From Deltaproteobacteria bacterium (GTDB lineage: Bacteria > Myxococcota_A > UBA9160 > UBA4427): a stretch of DNA of 64,000 nucleotides. Positions 19,846 to 31,181 of the stretch are shown here, one piece after another (position 1 is the stretch's first letter; every line of letters begins with the position of its first letter). The notes beneath the pieces are model-generated. The model was not told where the DNA came from, made no database searches, and saw nothing but the letters and a program-made list of their open reading frames with translations. Both the position numbers and the translations under genes were made by a program. The DNA lies in assembly GCA_029261835.1 (NCBI GenBank), contig JAJDAO010000050.1:248001-312000 (forward strand), written 5' to 3'.

Positions 19846-20271
19846 GTGCCTGCCGATATGGAGGTCGGATCTCAGCTCGTGGTGCAAGAGGTGGATGACG
19901 GCATGAGCGAAGCAAGCGTAGCCGCAATCGATGAGAAGGCCTTCGCGAGCCTGGAGGATATCGCCGATGGCGACGCGGAGTTCATCGCGGAGGTGCTGAA
20001 TCAGTTTCTCATGGACGCCGAGATACTGATGGCGACGCTCCTGGCGGGGGCCGAGGCGGGAAACGCGCAGGAGGTCGAGCACTCGGCGCACACGCTCAGG
20101 TCGGCCAGCGCCAACGTCGGTGCGCTGCGCCTCTCGCGCATCTGTCAGGAGTTGCAGGAGATGGGTCGTGTGGCTGATCCAGACGGCTGTGGCGAGAGGG
20201 CGGCGGTAGCCCGCGAGGAATTCGCACAGGTCAAGCGCGAACTTCATCGGCGTCTAGAGAAGACTGACTAG
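19846..20271 (+). CDS. HPt phosphotransfer-domain protein (orphan)
   Basis: 141 residues forming essentially one HPt four-helix bundle. The phospho-acceptor is H82 in [13 protein letters not shown], matching the H-x-L-K/R-G/S-x-S consensus. It is expected to relay phosphate between a hybrid histidine kinase and a response regulator. No hybrid kinase is nearby, so it is an orphan; the NtrB/NtrC pair 6 kb away does not normally use HPt relays. GTG start at 19846 is used; ATG at 19858 is an alternative. Its stop overlaps the convergent stop of the acetoacetyl-CoA synthetase gene. Confidence 0.8.
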   Translation: MPADMEVGSQLVVQEVDDGMSEASVAAIDEKAFASLEDIADGDAEFIAEVLNQFLMDAEILMATLLAGAEAGNAQEVEHSAHTLRSASANVGALRLSRICQELQEMGRVADPDGCGERAAVAREEFAQVKRELHRRLEKTD

Positions 20272-22220
20272 CGAGTCAGCTCGACGCGCTCGCGGAAATG
20301 CTCCAGGGCGTCGGGGTTGGCCAGTGCTTCGAGATTCTTGATGCGGCGTCCGTGGACCACGTCGCGTACGGCCAACTCGGTGATCTTCCCGCTGCGCGTG
20401 CGCGGGATGTCGGCCACCTGAACCACGCGGGCGGGAACGTGGCGCGGCGTGGTGTTGGCCCGAATGGTGCGGCGGATGCGCTCCGTCAGGGCATCGTCGA
20501 GTTCGAGGCCCTCGCACAGCTTCACGAAGAGCACGACTCTAACGTCGCCCTGCCACTCCTGGCCAATCGCCAGCCCCTCGGCCACCTCGTCGAGGGACTC
20601 GACCTGACGGTAGATCTCGGCTGTGCCGATGCGTACGCCGCCCGGGTTGAGAACCGCATCCGAACGACCGTAAATCACGAAGCCGCCGTGCTCGGTCTCG
20701 AGTGTGAAGTCTCCGTGGCACCAGACTCCGGGGAATCGCTCGAAATAGGCCGCCCGGTAGCGTGCGCCATCGGGATCGCGCCAGAACCCGACGGGCATCG
20801 ACGGAAACGGAGCCGAGCAGACCAGCTCACCCTGCTCGCCGCGGATCGCGGTCCCCGTCTCATCGAAGATCTCCACCTTCATTCCCAGCCCCGCACACTG
20901 GATTTGGCCCCGGCGAACCGGCGCAGTCGGGTTTCCGAGCACGAAGCAGGAGAGAATGTCGGTGCCACCGGAGATGGATGCGAGCTGCAGGTCCCGCTTG
21001 ATCTTCTGGTAGACGAAGTCGAAACCCTCCGGCGCCAGTGGCGAACCGGTGGAGAGCAGTGCCCTCAAGCTGGACAGATCACAGCGCGATCCCGGCTCGA
21101 GGTCGGCCTTGGCGAGGGCATCGATGAACTTCGCCGAGGTTCCGAATACGCTGATCGACTCCTGCTCGGCAATCCCGAACAGCCTGTAGCCGTCCGGATG
21201 GAAGGGGGAGCCGTCGTAGAGGATCAATCTCGCCCCGCTGGCGAGCCCAGAAACCAGCCAGTTCCACATCATCCAACCACAGGTCGTGAAATAGAAGAGG
21301 TGATCCTCCGGCCGCAAGTCAACGTGAAGGCGATGCTCTTTGAGGTGTTGCAGCAGAGTTCCGCCGGCGCCGTGCACGATGCACTTCGGCTTTCCCGTGG
21401 TACCGGAGGAGAAGACGATGTACAGCGGGTGATCGAATGGAAGCTGCTCGAAGCGGATGTCTGAAGGCGTGTCGGCGGCAACGAAGTCGTCGAGCAATAC
21501 CGCGCACTCGATCGATCCAATGGCTGGCTTCGAATCGACATAGGGCACCACGACGCAACGCGAGATCGACGGTATGGCGGCGAGGATCTCCGGAATGCGT
21601 GCCAGTGAATCGATGGTCTTTCCGCCGTAGAAGTAGCCATCTGCGCAGAACAGCAGCTTGGGCTCGATCTGGCCGAAACGGTCGATGACACCGGCCGGCC
21701 CGAAGTCGGGCGAGCAGGAGGACCATGTGGCGCCGCGCGAGGCGGTTGCCAGCATGGCGATGATCGCCTCGGGCATGTTGGGCAGATAGCCCGCCACGCG
21801 GTCACCGGGTCCGATGCCCGCTGCCTCGAGTGCCGCCGCCAGACCGGCGACTCGTCGTGCCAGATCGGCGAAGCTGATTTCGCGCCTCAGCCCGCGTTCG
21901 TTGCGAAAGACGATCGCGGGCGACTGGTCGCGTCGCCACAGGAGGTTCTCGGCAAAGTTGAGCCTGGCATCCGGGAACCAGCATGCACCGGGCATGCGGT
22001 CGCGTTCCAGCAGCACGCGTTCGCCACCCCGCTTGCCGATGACGCCGCAAGAGGACCAGACGAGCGACCAGAAGGCTTCGCGCTCCTCCACCGACCAGCG
22101 GTGAAGAGCCGCATAGTCGGAGAGGTCTCGGCCTGCGGATTCGGAAGCCTTCTTCATGAAGGTGTTCATCAGGCTTTGACCGACTTGGTCGGGACTCGGT
22201 CGCCAGAGCGTTTCTTCCAC
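20268..22220 (-). CDS. aacS: Acetoacetyl-CoA synthetase
   Basis: A 650-residue AMP-forming ligase that activates acetoacetate (acetoacetate + ATP + CoA). The N-terminal ACS cap includes [10 protein letters not shown] and [15 protein letters not shown]. The ATP loop is [13 protein letters not shown], followed by [14 protein letters not shown], which is characteristic of acetoacetyl-CoA rather than acetyl-CoA synthetases. Later motifs are [23 protein letters not shown] and the catalytic Lys in RTRSGKITE. Last gene of the five-gene run headed by ntrB; 13 nt follow the transporter stop. Suggests use of ketone bodies or polyhydroxybutyrate breakdown products. Confidence 0.94.
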   Translation of the reverse strand: MEETLWRPSPDQVGQSLMNTFMKKASESAGRDLSDYAALHRWSVEEREAFWSLVWSSCGVIGKRGGERVLLERDRMPGACWFPDARLNFAENLLWRRDQSPAIVFRNERGLRREISFADLARRVAGLAAALEAAGIGPGDRVAGYLPNMPEAIIAMLATASRGATWSSCSPDFGPAGVIDRFGQIEPKLLFCADGYFYGGKTIDSLARIPEILAAIPSISRCVVVPYVDSKPAIGSIECAVLLDDFVAADTPSDIRFEQLPFDHPLYIVFSSGTTGKPKCIVHGAGGTLLQHLKEHRLHVDLRPEDHLFYFTTCGWMMWNWLVSGLASGARLILYDGSPFHPDGYRLFGIAEQESISVFGTSAKFIDALAKADLEPGSRCDLSSLRALLSTGSPLAPEGFDFVYQKIKRDLQLASISGGTDILSCFVLGNPTAPVRRGQIQCAGLGMKVEIFDETGTAIRGEQGELVCSAPFPSMPVGFWRDPDGARYRAAYFERFPGVWCHGDFTLETEHGGFVIYGRSDAVLNPGGVRIGTAEIYRQVESLDEVAEGLAIGQEWQGDVRVVLFVKLCEGLELDDALTERIRRTIRANTTPRHVPARVVQVADIPRTRSGKITELAVRDVVHGRRIKNLEALANPDALEHFRERVELTR

Positions 22221-22233
22221 TTCTTCGTTCCCC

Positions 22234-23466
22234 TTAGAGGAATACGCCCGCGACGCAGGCAGTCATGAAGGTAGTGAGCGACCCGGCCAGGATCGAGCGC
22301 AGGCCCAACGTTGCCACCTCGTGGCGGCGTGAAGGGGCCACGCCGCCGATGCCGCCCAGCATGATCGCCAGTGAACCAAAATTCGCGAAGCCGCACAGCG
22401 CGTAAGAGGCTATTACGCGGCTCCGCTCGCTCAGCTCGCCGGCCTCGATGAGCTGGCCGAGCTGCTGGTAGGCGAGGAATTCGTTCAGCACCGTCTTGAT
22501 TCCCAACAGCGCCCCCACTTCGGGCGCGTCCGCCCAGGGGACGCCCATCACGAAAGCCAGCGGTGCCAGCAAGAAGCCAAGCAACATCTGCAAGCTGAGG
22601 TCCGGGGCGCCGAAGACGCCACCGAGGTTGGCCAGGATGTCGTTGCACAGGGCGATCAGCGCCACGAAGGCCAGCAGCATGGCGCCCACATAGACAGCCA
22701 GTTTCAAGCCGCTGAGCGCCCCTTCAGCCGCCGCATCGATCAGGTTGACACTGCTTCGCTCCACCACCGCATCGGATCCGAGCCCGGTTGCCGGCACCTC
22801 GGTTTCAGGGATCATGACCTTCGCGATCAGCAACCCGGCGGGTGCCGAGAGCAGGCTGGCAGTGACCAGATGGCCGGCGAAGTCTCCGCCGCCGAGAATG
22901 CCCACATAGGCGAGAAGCACCGAGCCGGCCACGGTGGCCATGCCGAGAGTCATGGTGCTGAAGAGCTCCGATCGGGTCATTTGCTCGATATAGGGCTTCA
23001 CGACGAGGCACGACTCCACCATGCCGACGAAGATGTTGGCAACAGCGGCCAGGCTCTCGGCGCCCGAGAGCCTCATGGTTCGCGAGAGTAATGAGGCCAG
23101 CGCGGTGACGAGCGGCTGCACGAGTCCGAGGTGGTACAGCACGGCGAAGAGGCTTCCCATGAAGACGATGATGGGCAGTACATTCAGTGCGAACGAGAAG
23201 CCGGTATCGAGCAGTGGGCCGAAGACGAAGCTCGTGCCGGCCTGCGTGTACGCCAACAGCTTGTCGACCGCCACACGAACCAACCGGAAGAAGAGGTGCC
23301 CGGCTGGAGTCTTGAGCAGCAGCGTCGCGAGCGCGAGCTGGAAGCCGATTCCCCAGGCGACGGTTCGCCAGGGCACGCTTCGCCGCGCACTGGAACAGAG
23401 CCAGGCGATGCCGATCATCAGGATGAAGCCAAGTGCCGAGAGGGCCCGCGGCCCGATGTCACTCAT
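22234..23466 (-). CDS. Concentrative (CNT/NupC-type) nucleoside transporter
   Basis: A 410-residue polytopic inner-membrane protein with about ten hydrophobic segments. Typical CNT blocks: [29 protein letters not shown]-type ([18 protein letters not shown]), [29 protein letters not shown] and [18 protein letters not shown]. Cation-coupled uptake of nucleosides is the family function. Its start overlaps the end of thiE by 4 nt. Why a nucleoside importer sits between thiE and aacS is not clear; transport of a related compound (for example a thiamine precursor) is a speculative alternative. Confidence 0.92.
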   Translation of the reverse strand: MSDIGPRALSALGFILMIGIAWLCSSARRSVPWRTVAWGIGFQLALATLLLKTPAGHLFFRLVRVAVDKLLAYTQAGTSFVFGPLLDTGFSFALNVLPIIVFMGSLFAVLYHLGLVQPLVTALASLLSRTMRLSGAESLAAVANIFVGMVESCLVVKPYIEQMTRSELFSTMTLGMATVAGSVLLAYVGILGGGDFAGHLVTASLLSAPAGLLIAKVMIPETEVPATGLGSDAVVERSSVNLIDAAAEGALSGLKLAVYVGAMLLAFVALIALCNDILANLGGVFGAPDLSLQMLLGFLLAPLAFVMGVPWADAPEVGALLGIKTVLNEFLAYQQLGQLIEAGELSERSRVIASYALCGFANFGSLAIMLGGIGGVAPSRRHEVATLGLRSILAGSLTTFMTACVAGVFL

Positions 23467-24148
23467 CGAGACACTGCCTCCCGCCGTGTCCCGTCTTCCA
23501 GCGCTTGCAGGAGTTCCTGCGTCGCGCGCACCGGGTCGACCCCACCCGCCACAGCGGATATCACGGCGGCGCCCAGCGCACCAGCTCGCATCACGCTCGC
23601 GATGTTCTCGGTTGCCAGGCCTCCGATGGCGACGAGCGGCAGAGGCGAGACGATCTCGACCGCCTCTGCAAGCAGAGCCAGCCCGCGTTCCGGGTACTCC
23701 GAGTCCTTCGAGTGCGTCGTGAAGACCGGTCCGAAGGCGACGTAGTCGATGGACTCTCGTCGGCTGGCCCGCGCCTGTTCGAGCGTGTGCGTCGAGCGGC
23801 CGATCGCCAGTTCGGCGCGCACCTCTGCAGGTACACCCGCTGGCGGGAGGTCCCGTTGTCCGAGATGCACGGCGTCAGCACTCGCCGCCAGCGCGAGGTC
23901 GAAGCGGTCATTCACCACGAAGCGGGCGCCGCACGCGTGTGTCAGTGCCCTGATCTCCCGCGCCCACTCCAGTGCCAAGCTGTCGCTGGCGTGCTTCGCG
24001 CGGAGCTGCACGACGCGTGCCCCGCCCCGACAGGCCGTCTCGGCCTGCGCTACCGGGTCGAGTGGCCAGCGGGGATCGTCATCGGCCAGCACGTGGAGGC
24101 CTCGGAAATCATCCCGAGTTGGCCGGCCGGGCTCCCTTCCCTGAGACA

Positions 24149-24152
<4 letters not shown>
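23463..24152 (-). CDS. thiE: Thiamine phosphate synthase
   Basis: A 229-residue TIM barrel that couples HMP-PP and HET-P to thiamine phosphate. Motifs: VVQLRAK, FVVNDRFDLALA, VHLGQRDLP, YVAFGPVFTTHSK (the usual GxxFxTxTK is varied to THSK), LPLVAIGGL and the phosphate site GALGAAVISA. Start and stop overlap the neighbouring genes (ATGA type), so it is translationally coupled to ntrC upstream and the transporter downstream. No TPP riboswitch is expected inside this operon and none was seen. Confidence 0.93.
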
Positions 24153-25599
<1,447 letters not shown>

Positions 25600-25603
<4 letters not shown>

Positions 25604-26742
25604 GCCTGCTCTCGCCTTCCAGCCCCGGTTACCGCGGGTTGTGCGCCGCCGACCTGCAGTGGCAAGCTGACGCGCACCTTCGTTCCGAGCCCCGGCTCGC
25701 TCTCGATCTGCATACGCCCACCGTGGCGCGTCAACCAATGACGCGAGACCGCCAGCCCGAGTCCAGTTCCATCGGGCTTGGTCGTGAAGAACGGCGTCGC
25801 GAGACGATCCGCGATTTCATCCGGGATACCGGGCCCGGTGTCGCCGATGGTGATCTCGATCGTCGGCACGGGACGCCCGTCCGCTCCCACGAGGCGGTGT
25901 CGCAACGGAGTGCGTGTGGTTACGCTCAGGCGCCCGCCCGCCTCTCCCATCGCCTGCACTGCATTGCGGGCCAGATTGAGGAACACCTGAGTGAGGCGGT
26001 TGGCGTCGCCCATCAGGTCGGGAATCGAGGGATCGTAATTGCGCTCGAACTCGGCGTTGGCGGCCGCCGGTTCTGCCGCGACCAGCTCGAGCACCTGATC
26101 GAGCAGGCGATGGAGGTTCAGCGACTCACGCATCAGCTCGTCGCCCCGCGCGAAGACCATGAGCTCCTCCACGAGACGCGTGATGCGGTCGACTTCGCGA
26201 ATGATGAGGTCGGCGGACTGCTGGCCCCGGGCGTCTCCCGTCCACTTGCTCAGCAGCTCGGCCGCGCCTCTAATCCCGCTCAGTGGGTTCTTGACTTCGT
26301 GGGCGATACCGGCGGCAATGAGCCCGTAGGAAGCGAGCTGCTCGCGTTGCGATGCCTGCTCGCGCAGAGACTTGCCGACGGCGCGATCGCGAAGCAGCAA
26401 CACGACGCCCGACGTGTCGCCGTTCTCCTCGGGGAGGGGAGATACGGCGACTTCCACTTCCAGGTCACCGCCGAAGCGGCGTGCGATCGCGACGCCATCC
26501 TCGATGACGGGGCGTCGTGTGCTCTGGACGTTGCGGGCCAGCTCCAGCAAGGGGTGTCGCTCGTGCAGCAGCGTTGCCAGCGAGCGACCCGGCGCCATCT
26601 GGAGTGAGGTCTCGATGATGCGGCAGGCCTCCGCGTTGATCCGCTGCACCGCGCCCGCCGGCGCGAGGACGATCACACCGGCCAGGACGGCGTCCAGGAT
26701 GCGCTGTAGCTCTTGCTGCGGGGGACGTTCGTCCTCGACCAT
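25600..26742 (-). CDS. ntrB: NtrB-like sensor histidine kinase
   Basis: 380 residues, no membrane segment, so a cytoplasmic sensor. The N-terminal PAS domain (about 10-120) begins LQRILDAVLAGVIVLAPAG. The DHp helix has AAGIAHEVKNPLSGIRGAAELL (His of the H-box). The ATPase domain contains NRLTQVFLNLARNAVQAM (N-box), GDTGPGIPDEI (G1), FFTTKPDGTGLGLAVSRH (F/G2) and GTKVRVSLPL. Start ATG follows GGTGAGAGC; upstream frames are unrelated low-complexity sequence. First gene of the five-gene run; a 17-bp palindrome lies 30 nt upstream. Confidence 0.92.
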
Positions 26743-26772
26743 GCTCTCACCGATAGGGATTCGTGCGCTGGC

Positions 26773-26789
26773 TGCCCAAATTTTGGGCA
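26773..26789. promoter_or_regulatory. 17-bp palindrome, candidate NtrC-type operator
   Basis: TGCCCAAATTTTGGGCA is a perfect inverted repeat (8-bp arms around one base) in the 128-nt divergent gap between ntrB and moeA. Length and outline resemble the NtrC-box consensus (TGCAC...GTGCA with a central A/T block). The neighbour encodes an NtrC-type regulator, so autoregulation is a natural guess. It could instead control moeA-mobA. Confidence 0.5.
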
Positions 26790-26870
26790 CTCTAGCGCTC
26801 TGCCGCTGGCGCCGGCAAGCTGGCGCTCGAGCGCTTTCGAGCGCTTGCAAGTCGGGTAAGGTTCCGGCCC

Positions 26871-28145
26871 ATGAAGCAAGGACTGACGGTCGAGGAGGCT
26901 CAACGGCGAGTCCTGGCACTGACTCCGGTGCTCGACTCGGAGACGCTGACGGTCGCGCAGGCGCTGGGGCGCGTGCTGGTCGAGCCCGTCGTCTCGTCGC
27001 GTCGCATTCCCCCCGCTGACTGCTCCGCCATGGATGGCTACGCCGTGCGTGTGGCCGATCTTCTCGGCGCCGTCCCGGCTCGCCCGGTCGACCTGGCGGT
27101 CAAGTACGAGGTCGCCGCGGGTGGTCAGGCTGTCCGGACACTGGAAGCCGGCGAAGCTGCACGGATTTTTACCGGTGCCCCCGTTCCGCCGGGCGCGGAT
27201 GCCGTGGTGCGGCAGGAGGACGTCGCAGTAGAAGGAGATCGTGTTCGCATTGGTCTTGCACCGCCTCTACGCGACAACATCCGCCAGGCTGGCGAGGATC
27301 TGGAGGTCGGCGATCGTGTGCTGGAGGCGGGCGCCGTTGTCCGCCCATCCGAGATCGGTCTGCTGGCCTCGCTGGGCCGCTCGGTCGTCGCGGTTCACCG
27401 CAGGCCCCGGGTTGCCATCCTGTCGGGGGGAGACGAGCTGGTGGAGCCGGACCGCGATGTCGCCGGCGGCCGAATCGTTTCCTCCAACTCCTACACCTTG
27501 GCGGCTCAGTGCCATCAGGTGGGGGCAGATCCCCTCTATCTGGGGATCGCCCGCGATCGGCGAGAGAGCGTCGAAGCCCATTTCCGCGCCGGGCTCGCCG
27601 CAGATTGCATCGTGAGCTCGGCGGGCGTCTCGGTCGGCGATCACGACCACGTTCGTCCGGTGCTCGAGAAGCTCGGATGCCAGCTCGATTTCTGGGGCGT
27701 GCTCATGAAGCCGGGCTTCCCCATCGCATTCGGGCGTTTCGGGTCTGCCCTGGGAGCCACGGGCATGCCGGGTCCTCTCGTCTTCGGCCTGCCGGGCAAC
27801 CCGGTCTCGGCTTCCGTTACCTTCGACCAGTTCGTGCGTCCGGCTCTGCTGAAGATGATGGGGCACACGGCCTGCTTTCGGCCGACCGTGCGCGCGAGGC
27901 TGGGCGAGAAGCTGACGAAGAAGCCCGGCCGACTGCATTTCGTGCGAGTGACACTCGAAAGGATCGGGGACGAGTTCGTGGCGGCAAGCACTGGGAGCCA
28001 GAGCTCGGGCGTGATGCGCTCCATGTCCCTTGCGCACGGATTGCTGATCTTCCCGCTCGAGGCCAGTGAACTCTCGGAGGGCGACGAGGCGGTGGTCCAG
28101 GTGCTGGACGATGGCTTCTTCGCCGGCACCACACCCGGCTTCTGA
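26871..28145 (+). CDS. moeA: Molybdopterin molybdotransferase
   Basis: 424 residues; inserts molybdenum into adenylylated molybdopterin. Blocks: PPADCSAMDGYAV, RIFTGAPVPPGADAVV, the MoCF_biosynth domain with AILSGGDEL, IVSSNSYTL, SSAGVSVGDHDHV (the usual SGG becomes SAG) and FGLPGNPVSASVTF, then the C-terminal beta domain. The stop codon abuts the mobA ATG (TGAATG), showing an operon. Upstream at 26828-26846 two direct copies of CGAGCGCTT lie 10 bp apart. Implies molybdoenzymes elsewhere in the genome. Confidence 0.95.
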   Translation: MKQGLTVEEAQRRVLALTPVLDSETLTVAQALGRVLVEPVVSSRRIPPADCSAMDGYAVRVADLLGAVPARPVDLAVKYEVAAGGQAVRTLEAGEAARIFTGAPVPPGADAVVRQEDVAVEGDRVRIGLAPPLRDNIRQAGEDLEVGDRVLEAGAVVRPSEIGLLASLGRSVVAVHRRPRVAILSGGDELVEPDRDVAGGRIVSSNSYTLAAQCHQVGADPLYLGIARDRRESVEAHFRAGLAADCIVSSAGVSVGDHDHVRPVLEKLGCQLDFWGVLMKPGFPIAFGRFGSALGATGMPGPLVFGLPGNPVSASVTFDQFVRPALLKMMGHTACFRPTVRARLGEKLTKKPGRLHFVRVTLERIGDEFVAASTGSQSSGVMRSMSLAHGLLIFPLEASELSEGDEAVVQVLDDGFFAGTTPGF

Positions 28146-28814
28146 ATGGCTGCGCGGCGAGCGGAGAGTGGGCAGCGCGAAGAGGGGCGACTCGCGGGCG
28201 TCTGTGGCGCGATTCTCCTTGGGGGGGCTTCGTCGCGCATGGGACGCGACAAAGCTCAGCTTGAAGTCGCCGGCACACCGGTGGTGACACGCCTGGCATC
28301 GCTGCTCGAGCGCCTCTTCGACGAGGTCCTGCTGGTCGGGGGCGCGCCGCCGTCCTCCGCACCGGGCCAGCGTGTCGCGGACCTGCCCGGTCCGCGTTGT
28401 GCGCTGCGCGGGCTCGTGACCGCCCTCTCGCACGCAGAGAGCGAGCGCGTATTGCTGCTGGCGACCGATCTGCCTCTCGTGACCCCCGATCTGCTGCTCG
28501 CGCTCACCGCCTGGCCAGAGAGCGACGCGGTCGTGCCGCGGGTGGACGGCCGACGCCATCCGCTGTGTGCCATCTATCGGCGGGAGCCAGTGCTCAGCGA
28601 GGCTCGCGGGCGGCTCGAGGCTGGTGATCTGCGGCTCGGTGCGCTGCTCGACGCGTTGGATGCCTGCTACCTCGAGGGGCCGGATCTCACTGCCGTCGAC
28701 TCGGATGGGTTCGCACTCAGCAATGTCAACACGCCGCAGGACCTCGCACGCCTCGAGACGTGGCTGCGCGAGTGTGAGGATGCGAGCCGACGCGATCCCG
28801 TCTGGCTGAAGTAG
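28146..28814 (+). CDS. mobA: Molybdenum cofactor guanylyltransferase
   Basis: 222 residues; transfers GMP to molybdopterin to form MGD. The nucleotide-binding signature is LGGASSRMGRDK (26-37 region; the common LAGG is LGG), followed by LLLATDLPLVTPDLL with the metal-binding Asp and ALSNVNTPQDL near the end. It begins one base after the moeA stop and has no separate promoter. Requirement for MGD suggests DMSO-reductase-family enzymes (family knowledge). Confidence 0.93.
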   Translation: MAARRAESGQREEGRLAGVCGAILLGGASSRMGRDKAQLEVAGTPVVTRLASLLERLFDEVLLVGGAPPSSAPGQRVADLPGPRCALRGLVTALSHAESERVLLLATDLPLVTPDLLLALTAWPESDAVVPRVDGRRHPLCAIYRREPVLSEARGRLEAGDLRLGALLDALDACYLEGPDLTAVDSDGFALSNVNTPQDLARLETWLRECEDASRRDPVWLK

Positions 28815-28870
28815 AATCGGCGGCATTCTCCGGAACGCGCCCATCGGCTTTGGGGAGGGGTAATAAGGCG

Positions 28871-29872
28871 ATGCTCGACATTCCGCGGCTTCATCGCATC
28901 CGGCTCGTGAAGCGGCCATCTGTCCAGGTACTCACCGGCCACATGCTGACGCTCAACTACGGCTATCTGCCGGGCATCGAACTCGAGTTCGAGGACGACG
29001 ACCGCCTGCCCGACGAGCGCGTGATCTTCGCCATGAACCACACCGATCGTTACAACTACTTCCCTTTCCAGCACCGGCTGTGGAAGAAGCACAACCGCTT
29101 CACCGCCTCCTGGGTCAAGGGCAAGTACTACGAGAGTGCCTTCGTAGGCGCCTTCATGGAGAAGACGAATCAGCTCCCGACCGTCTCGCGCGGCTATCTC
29201 ATCAGCCGGGATTTCGCCTCCGCGGTTGGGCGTCCGCCCAGCCCTGCCGAGTACGCGATGCTGCGCCAGTGGGTGGATTCAGAGGCAATTGGGGGCGACG
29301 GTGAGCCCGGCCGCGATCTCGATCAGCTTCCCGAGCCATTGTTGAACCGGCCCCGAAACGTTCTCGGCTACGCGTTCGACCCCGAGAAGGAAGACTACGC
29401 GGGCTATGTCAACTCGCTCTACCACATCATGATGCGCCGCTTCGTCGAGCTCAATCAAGAGGCCGTCGAGGCGGGGCTCGACCTGCTGATCTTTCCACAG
29501 GGCACCCGCTCGGTCCGGCTCCTGCCAGGTCACATCGGCATCTCGCAGATTGCTCTACATCTGAAGATTCCAATCGTCCCGATCGGGTGCAACGGATCCG
29601 ATCAGTGCCATCCAGGTGGCAGCCCCTGGGCGAAGAAGGGCCGCATCGTCTACCGCTTCGGCCATGCGCTTCGCTACGAAGACCTTGCCGAGTTCCATGT
29701 AGAAGAGGACTACGAGCCCTTCTCGAGCGACGCGGAGCGGCGTTACCAGAGTCGCTTTCAAGGTCTGGCCGACCTGCTCACCGATCGTATCGAAGAGCTG
29801 CTCGACGAGCGCCATCGGCGAGACGAGGACTCCGGTGCGGCTGTCGGCGAGGGGAGCGAACGTTTCATCTGA
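28871..29872 (+). CDS. PlsC-like acyltransferase with variant catalytic motifs
   Basis: About 333 residues. It resembles 1-acylglycerol-3-phosphate acyltransferases: NHTDRYN at 56-62 is at the position of the NHx4D motif, IFPQGTRS at 207-214 at the position of FPEGTRS, and LKIPIVPIGCNG follows as in motif IV. Two key positions differ: the catalytic Asp is Asn62 and the Glu of the FPEGT block is Gln210. A broad insertion separates the two motifs. It may be an active variant or a degenerate acyltransferase. ATG chosen with GGAGGGG 10 nt upstream. Overlaps the convergent batD gene by 8 nt. Confidence 0.7.
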   Translation: MLDIPRLHRIRLVKRPSVQVLTGHMLTLNYGYLPGIELEFEDDDRLPDERVIFAMNHTDRYNYFPFQHRLWKKHNRFTASWVKGKYYESAFVGAFMEKTNQLPTVSRGYLISRDFASAVGRPPSPAEYAMLRQWVDSEAIGGDGEPGRDLDQLPEPLLNRPRNVLGYAFDPEKEDYAGYVNSLYHIMMRRFVELNQEAVEAGLDLLIFPQGTRSVRLLPGHIGISQIALHLKIPIVPIGCNGSDQCHPGGSPWAKKGRIVYRFGHALRYEDLAEFHVEEDYEPFSSDAERRYQSRFQGLADLLTDRIEELLDERHRRDEDSGAAVGEGSERFI

Positions 29873-31181
29873 GGCTGGTCGGCGCGCTTCGCGCGGACGA
29901 CAGCAGCCTTTCGATGGTCCCGCGATCGGGTGGCGTCGCTTTGGTGCCGAATTGGATGCGCTCGAGGTCTCGCAGCTGCTGGCCGATTCGCTCCACCAGC
30001 TCGCCCTCGTTCGCCGATTGCACCATCTGCTGCGAGTCGAGTTCAGCGAACTCGGGCGCGAGGCACCTGAGAGCCGCCCGCAGCGCGTCTTCCAGTGCGG
30101 CGGCCTCCTCTCTTGGGCCGGCCGTTGCGGCGGCGAAATCCGCTTTGACCAGCGCCTGCCGCACCGCTTGCCAGCGCCGTCGTCGCCGGTCTCGTAGCTG
30201 CCAGCCGAACAGGCCCAGAATGAGCGCGCCGAGGACGATGCCGGGCACCAGAAACGGGGAGTCCGCAGCCGGGGCGTGCAGCCAGGCTCGGGGCACGGCC
30301 CGGGTTGCGCTGTCACGAGGCGCAGGTGCGGCGGGCGCCGTGGTATCCGCCATCGCCGCCGCCATCGCGACGACCTCGACGTCGACTGGTGAAGTTCGCG
30401 CCGACGCGTATTCACCGCGCCGGGGGTCGTAGTAGGAGACGCCAAGGGCGGGGATGTGCAGACGTCCCCGCTCGCGAGGCACGAGATCGAAGCGGAAGAA
30501 GCGTCGCGCGTAGAGCCGCTCGCCAGGCTCGAGGTCGAGCTGGACGCCCGAGGAGAACAGCTCCACCCGCGGAGAGCGTCCTGCGAATGTCGTGTCTCCA
30601 ATCGGTGGAGGCTGGTCCCAGACGTTGCTCGGCCCGCGCAGGCCGATCGAGAGGTGGACCGCTTCACCCAGCTCGACCCGTCTCGGAGTTGCCATCAGCT
30701 GCAGGTGGACCGGTCCGACCAGGCCCGTGAAGTCGTCGGGTCGCCCTCGCTCGGGAGGTGCAACGACCTCCAGTGTCAGGGGCGGAGCGCTGGCCTCTCG
30801 AATCGAGTCAGCGGGCGATGTCGCGTCATCCAGCGTGCAGCGGATCGACACGCTCGGGCTAACGAGCTCTCCCGCTCGGGCGGGGAAGAGCGCCCGGTGC
30901 TCCTCGCGTGCCAGATAGCGAGTTCCGTCTTCCCGCTGGTCGCTCTCTTCCGCGCGTCCGGGCAGCCACTCGACTCGAAAGTCCGGGAAGGTGGGTGCAC
31001 GCAGCCAGTCAACGCGCTCGACCGAACTGCTCCGCTCGATGCGCACGCGGTAGAGAATCTGTTGGCCCACCACCGCGCGTCGTGGCGTGATGTCTGCCGA
31101 CACGCGACAGACCTCCGGCTGCGCCGCAGCTGCGCCGGCGAGCAGGCTGAGTGTGAGCGCCAGCAGGCCGCGCGTCACCAT
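29865..31181 (-). CDS. batD: BatD-like oxygen-tolerance protein
   Basis: 438 residues. Signal peptide MVTRGLLALTLSLLAGAAAA, then periplasmic beta domains in which VVGQQILYRVRIERS and VELGEAVHLSIGLRG are the typical BatD repeats. A transmembrane helix follows at about 310-330 (FLVPGIVLGALILGLFGW), then a cytoplasmic charged tail. Named after the Bacteroides aerotolerance operon. Its biochemical role is unknown; it may be a scaffold for the VWA proteins encoded just upstream. Last gene of the eight-gene run; starts inside the end of the batB/C gene (7-nt overlap). Confidence 0.82.
   Translation of the reverse strand: MVTRGLLALTLSLLAGAAAAQPEVCRVSADITPRRAVVGQQILYRVRIERSSSVERVDWLRAPTFPDFRVEWLPGRAEESDQREDGTRYLAREEHRALFPARAGELVSPSVSIRCTLDDATSPADSIREASAPPLTLEVVAPPERGRPDDFTGLVGPVHLQLMATPRRVELGEAVHLSIGLRGPSNVWDQPPPIGDTTFAGRSPRVELFSSGVQLDLEPGERLYARRFFRFDLVPRERGRLHIPALGVSYYDPRRGEYASARTSPVDVEVVAMAAAMADTTAPAAPAPRDSATRAVPRAWLHAPAADSPFLVPGIVLGALILGLFGWQLRDRRRRRWQAVRQALVKADFAAATAGPREEAAALEDALRAALRCLAPEFAELDSQQMVQSANEGELVERIGQQLRDLERIQFGTKATPPDRGTIERLLSSARSAPTSLR

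Noticed and set aside
27267..28919. Long minus-strand frame opposite moeA and mobA
   Set aside because: Both sense genes carry clear motifs; the antisense frame has no ribosome site or domain.
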